The notes under the pieces were generated by a model, which worked only from the letters and a program-made list of their open reading frames with translations, had not been told where the DNA came from and did no database searches. The translations under genes and the position numbers were made by a program. A stretch of DNA of 64,000 nucleotides from Chaetoderma sp. LZ-2023a (Eukaryota > Mollusca > Caudofoveata > Chaetodermatida > Chaetodermatidae), in contig CM067360.1 of NCBI GenBank assembly GCA_034401795.1, positions 117,494,572-117,558,571 on the forward strand, written 5' to 3'. This document shows, piece by piece, positions 59,023 through 64,000 of the stretch. Numbering within the stretch: position 1 is the stretch's first letter; each line of letters starts with the position of its first letter.

Positions 59023-59610
59023 ATGGCCCTTTTCAAGTTTATCCATCCGTCATATGACGTCATAATCAACTACATGACGTGTATGATGACGTAATAATCA
59101 TGACGTCATAAATGACTCGATATAGTCCGTTTTAACACTTAACAATCCGACACGTTGTACGAATTCATGAATCCATTCTCTCACTCATCTGACGTCATAA
59201 TTAACGACAAGACTGTATGCTGACGCCATAATCGTAACGTCATGAATGACTCGATAAAGACCGTCTTTAATGCTTAGCAGTCTGACACGGTGTACGAATT
59301 GTATGTCTACCATTTAATAAACATTCTGTTAAACATTTTGAAATTAATTTAACTGGACGCTGTTGCTGCCATCCCAGCAGGCACATGACGTTGCTTGAAC
59401 ATTGAATCCACGTTGAAAGCACGTCATGTGCCTGCTGGGATAGGCTGCAACAACCCAGTCAATTTAGTTTCAAAATATATAACAGCTTACCTGCATAGTT
59501 TTCTGGAAATTCATAGTCAGGGAGTGTGGAGATCGATCCCAGCACAGACGAGTTGTGGGTGGAGCTTAGCGAGAGATTGGCGGGGCATTGTTAAAACTTG
59601 AAAGGTGCAT
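59023..59610 (+). mobile_element. MITE-A copy with doubled CRE half and a nested hairpin
   Basis: ATGGCCCTTTTCAAGTTTAT at the left and AAACTTGAAAGGTGCAT at the right. The CRE-bearing left half occurs twice in tandem (about 59,040-59,165 and 59,170-59,290, both ending in a TGTACGAATT word). The palindrome centre is interrupted by a 71-bp hairpin. Confidence 0.8.
59371..59441. mobile_element. 71-bp hairpin inserted at the MITE-A palindrome centre
   Basis: ATCCCAGCAGGCACATGACG at the left and CGTCATGTGCCTGCTGGGAT at the right are exact reverse complements, with a loop of about 30 bp. It sits exactly between the two arms of MITE-A. Confidence 0.75.
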
Positions 59611-60164
59611 TCATTTAGTGTAAAGTATGGAAATGATCACCAAGCTCAGGATTTTAGCCAAATGGAGTTTCCTTTAGTCAATTTCTCATTTCTTTAGCAA
59701 AGAACAATTTAATATTTAGCACTATGATAAAGATTGTGTCTTGACATTTTCAGACTTTCATTTATAAATCGAAATATGTTTAATTACTGGAGAAGGATGT
59801 TGACACATTGGGATGAACGGCGTCGTACTAACATACGGCCACTCACATAGCTACGCTGTTCGAGGCCGTACTTGCAGACCTGTGAGTTCTCGCTATGTGA
59901 AGTAACATTACGCTAGTGGGTTGGAGGTAGCCAATCAGATTTCTGCCTAATTCACGCGATAGGCGAGAGTTCGTCTGGTGACCTAATTTACGATCACAAA
60001 AACAACGGCGATCGTGACGCTCTTGATCTGGAAAGAGACATTTGCAAAAGTTTGCAATAGTTTTGCTCTAAACAAGTTATCTGAGGAACAGAAAATGTGT
60101 AGATTGGTTTTCGGTACCAAAAACCACTAGTTTGGTTTACGCACATGTGTAAATTTGGGGTTCC
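59611..60164. other. Unassigned DNA before the satellite
   Basis: No gene or repeat recognised in about 550 bp. Confidence 0.35.
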
Positions 60165-63100
60165 ACTAAAAGGAATAACGAATAACGAATAAAGAATAAC
60201 GAATAAAGAATAATGAATAAAGAATAACGAATAACGATTAAAGAATAACGAATGGCACAGAATAACAGCCATTTTACAGGGAATAACTCGGAATAACAGA
60301 CATATTATATGGAATAACATATTATAGCACCCATTTTATATGGAATAACACGGAATAACAGCCATAGTAAATGGAATAACATGTAATAACAACCATTTTA
60401 TAAGGTATAACACAGAATAACAGCCATTTTATATGGAATAACACGGAATAACAACCATAGTAAATGGAATAACATGTAACAACAACCATTTTATAAGGAA
60501 TAACACAGAATAACAGCCATTTTATATGGAATAACACGGAATAACAACCATAGTAAATGGAATAACATGTAACAACAACCATTTTATAAGGAATAACACG
60601 GAATAACAGCCATTTTATATGGAATAACACGGAATAACGGACATAGTAGATGGTATAACATGGAATAACAGCCATTTTATATGATATAACACTGAATAAC
60701 AGCCATTCTATATGGAATAACACTGAATAACAGCGATTTATATGGAATAACTCGGAATAACGGCCATATTAAATGGAATAACATGGAATAACAGCCATTT
60801 TAAATGGAATAACATGGACTAAAGGCAATATTAAATAGAATAACGAATAACGAATAAAAAATAACAAATAACGAATAAAGAATAACGAATAAAGAATAAC
60901 GAACAATGAATAACGAATAACGAATAAAGAATCACGAATAATGAATAACGAATAAAGAATAACGAGTAATGAATAACGAATAACGAATAACGAATAACAC
61001 AGAATAACAGCCATTTTATATGGAATAACTGGGAATAACAGACATATTATATGGAATAACATATTATAGCAGCTATTTTATATGGAATAACACGGAATAA
61101 CAGCCATAGTAAATGGAATAACATGGAATAACAGCCATGTTATAAGGAATAACACAGAATAACAGCCATTTAATATGGAATAACACAGAATAACAACCAT
61201 AGTAAATGGAATAACATGGAATAACAGCCATTTTATGAGGAATAACATGGAATAACAGCCATTTTATATGGAATAACTCGGAATAACGGCCATAGTAAAG
61301 GGAATAACGGCCATTTTATGAGGAATAACATGGAATAACAGCCATTTTAAATGGAATAACATGGAAGAAAGGCCATATTAAATGGACTAACGAATAATGA
61401 ATAACGAATAAAGAATAACGAATAAAGAATAACGAATAACGAATAACGAAAAAAGAATAACGAATAACGAATAATGAATAACGAATAATGAATAACACAG
61501 AATAACAGCCATTTTACATGGAATAACTCAGAATAACAGCCATATTATATGGTATAACATATTATAGCATCCATTTTATATGGAATAACATGGAACAACA
61601 GCCATAGTAAATGGAATAACATGGAATAAGAGCCATTTTATAAGGAATAACACAGAATAAGAAAAATTTTATATGGAATAACACGGAATACCAACCATAG
61701 TAAATGGAATAACATGGAATAACAGCCATTTTAAATGGAATAACATGGAATAACAGCTATTTTATATGGAATAACTCGGAATAACGGCCATAGTAAAGGG
61801 AATAACAGCCATTTTATAAGGAATAACATGGAATAACAGCTATTTTAAATGGAATAACATGGAATAAAGACCATATTAAATTGAATAACGAATAATGAAT
61901 AACGAATAAAGAATAACAAATAAAGAATAACGTATAAAGTATAACGAATAACGAATAATGAATAACGAATAACGAATAATGAAAAACACAGAATAACAGC
62001 CATTTTACATGGAATAACTCGGAATAACAGACGTATTATATGGCATACCACGGAATAACAGCCATTTTATAAGGAATAACATGGAATAACAGCCATAGTA
62101 AATGGAATAACATGGAATACCAGCCATTTTATAAGGAGTAACACAGAATAACAGCCATTTTATATGGAATAACACGGAATAACAACGATAGTCAATGGAA
62201 TAACATGGAATAACAACCATTTTATAAGGAATAACACGGATTAACAGCCATTTTATATGGAATAACACGGAATAACGGCCATATTAAATGGAATAACATG
62301 GAATAACAGCCATTTTATATGGAATAACACTGAATAACAGCCATTTTATATGGAATAACACGGAATAACGGCAATATTAAATGAAATAACATGGAATAAC
62401 AACCATAGTAAATGGAATAACATGGAATAACAACCATTTTATAAGGAATAACACGGAATAACAGCCATTTTCTATGGAATAACACTGAATAGCAGTAATT
62501 TTATATGGAATAACTCGGAATAACGGCCATAGTAAAGGGAATAACAGCCATTTTATATGGAATAACACGGAATAACAACCATAGTAAATGGAATAACATG
62601 TAACAACAACCATTTTATAAGGAATAACACAGAATAACAGCCATTTTATATGGAATAACACGGAATAACAACCATAGTAAATGGAATAACATGTAACAAC
62701 TACCATTTTATAAGGAATAACACGGAATAACAGCCATTTTATATGGAATAACACGGAATAACGGACATAGTAGATGGTATAACATGGAATAACAGCCATT
62801 TTATATGATATAGCACTGAATAACAGCCATTCTATATGGAATAACACTGAATAACAGCGATTTATATGGAATAACTCGGAATAACGGCCATATTAAATGG
62901 AATAACATGGAATAACAGCCATTTTAAATGGAATAACATGGACTAAAGGCAATATTAAATGGAATAACGAATAACGAATAAAAAATAACGAATAACGAAT
63001 AAAGAATAACGAATAAAGAATAACGAACAATGAATAACGAATAACGAATAAAGAATCACGAATAATGAATAACGAATAAAGAATAACGAGTAATGAATAA

Positions 63101-64000
63101 CGAATAACGAATAACGAATAACACAGAATAACAGCCATTTTATATGGAATAACTGGGAATAACAGACATATTATATGGAATAACATATTATAGCAGCTAT
63201 TTTATATGGAATAACACGGAATAACAGCCATAGTAAATTGAATAACATGGAATAACAGCCATGTTATAAGGAATAACACAGAATAACAGCCATTTTATAT
63301 GGAATAACACAGAATAACAACCATAGTAAATGGAATAACATGGAATAACAGCCATTTTATGAGGAATAACATGCAATAACAGCCATTTTATATGGAATAA
63401 CTCGGAATAACGGCCATAGTAAAGGGAATAACGGCCATTTTATGAGGAATAACATGGAATAACAGCCATTTTAAATGGAATAACATGGAATAAAGGCCAT
63501 ATTAAATGGACTAACGAATAATGAATAACGAATAAAGAATAACGAATAAAGAATAACGAATAACGAATAAAGAATAACGAATAACGAATAACGAATAATG
63601 AATAACGAATAATGAATAACACAGAATAACAGCCATTTTACATGGAATAACTCAGAATAACAGCCATATTATATGGTATAACATATTATAGCAGCCATTT
63701 TATATGGAATAACACGGAATAACAGCCATAGTAAATGGAATACCATGGAATAACAGCCATTTTAAATGGAATAACATGTAATAACAACCATTTTACAAGG
63801 TATAACACAGAATAACAGCCATTTTATATGGAATAACACGGAATAACAACCATAGTAAATGGAATAACATGTAACAACAACCATTTTATAAGGAATAACA
63901 CGGAATAACAGCCATTTTATATGGAATAACACGGAATAACGGACATAGTAGATGGTATAACATGGAATAACAGCCATTTTATATGATATAACACTGAATA
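60165..64000. repeat. Hierarchical satellite array, open at the window edge
   Basis: The base unit is 31 bp: GGAATAACACGGAATAACAG followed by CCATTTTATAT, with variants ending AGTAAAT or TTTTATAA. Successive variants form a 93-bp trimer in places (about 60,428-60,613). Stretches of 7-bp GAATAAC/GAATAAA units interrupt at 60,170-60,250, 60,838-61,000, 61,385-61,490, 61,880-61,985, 62,960-63,120 and 63,510-63,615. A block of about 1,170 bp starting near 60,422 recurs 2,124 bp downstream (about 62,546-63,714). Because 93 is a multiple of 3, minus-strand frames stay open and give hydrophobic repeat peptides; these are not genes. Confidence 0.93.

Noticed and set aside
59994-63977. Repetitive hydrophobic minus-strand ORFs resembling membrane proteins
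   Set aside because: They result from the 31-bp unit, whose trimer (93 bp) keeps the frame open; several neighbouring frames give the same type of peptide.
60165-64000. Regular repeats considered as a CRISPR array
   Set aside because: Units are contiguous 31-mers without unique spacers, in an animal genome with no cas genes.

Overview
This window is animal nuclear DNA, AT-rich and very rich in transposons. It has no bacterial-style gene packing, no rRNA or tRNA gene that I can see, and no CRISPR. The mix of Tx1-like, L2-like and a further LINE, Ty3/gypsy debris, a Penelope-like element and abundant palindromic MITEs, together with exons of a multiple inositol polyphosphate phosphatase (MINPP) gene, suggests a marine invertebrate, possibly a deuterostome such as a lancelet, hemichordate or echinoderm. 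The species assignment is inference.

Layout. Positions 1-5,870 hold scattered MITEs and otherwise unassigned DNA. Positions 5,880-9,281 (minus) are a decayed Ty3/gypsy element (gag, protease, RT, RNase H; no integrase or LTR seen). Positions 9,490-12,922 (plus) are an L2/CR1-group LINE with few lesions and an (ATT)n tail. Positions 16,876-17,080 and 21,936-22,680 (plus) are two consecutive exons of a MINPP-type histidine phosphatase with matching splice phase. The 4.9 kb intron between them is filled with MITEs, tetranucleotide arrays and a 5'-truncated Penelope-like element. Positions 22,685-28,250 are a dense MITE zone. A Ty3/gypsy integrase fragment lies at 29,519-30,179, a plus-strand LINE fragment at 32,985-34,975, and a THAP-like fragment at 35,098-35,250.

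Positions 36,702-53,449 hold three Tx1-like LINEs (C, A and B by increasing coordinate), all on the minus strand. Each has its 5' end against a (TAC)n microsatellite. B's poly(A) end joins the microsatellite in front of A, a head-to-tail arrangement expected of microsatellite-targeted insertion. Just beyond B's microsatellite, 53,620-54,286 (plus) is a second MINPP terminal exon. It is still open but has lost the catalytic HAE/HAD motif. Both MINPP terminal exons are followed closely by a copy of the same MITE, so exon and MITE were probably duplicated together.

Positions 54,780-57,060 hold low-complexity and diverged tandem repeats, 57,085-59,610 more MITEs, and 60,165-64,000 a hierarchical satellite (7-mer blocks, 31-mer, 93-bp trimer, about 2.1 kb higher-order repeat) that runs off the window.

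Three MITE families are named here for convenience. MITE-A is about 390 bp with TIR ATGGACCT, CRE-like site clusters and a central palindrome. MITE-B is about 240-300 bp, bounded by TTAACCCTTT and AAAGGGTTAA and piggyBac-like in form. MITE-C is a foldback of about 90 bp with GGCCGTGTTCTCACTAG ends. The only host gene with recognisable function is MINPP; everything else recognisable is mobile or repetitive.
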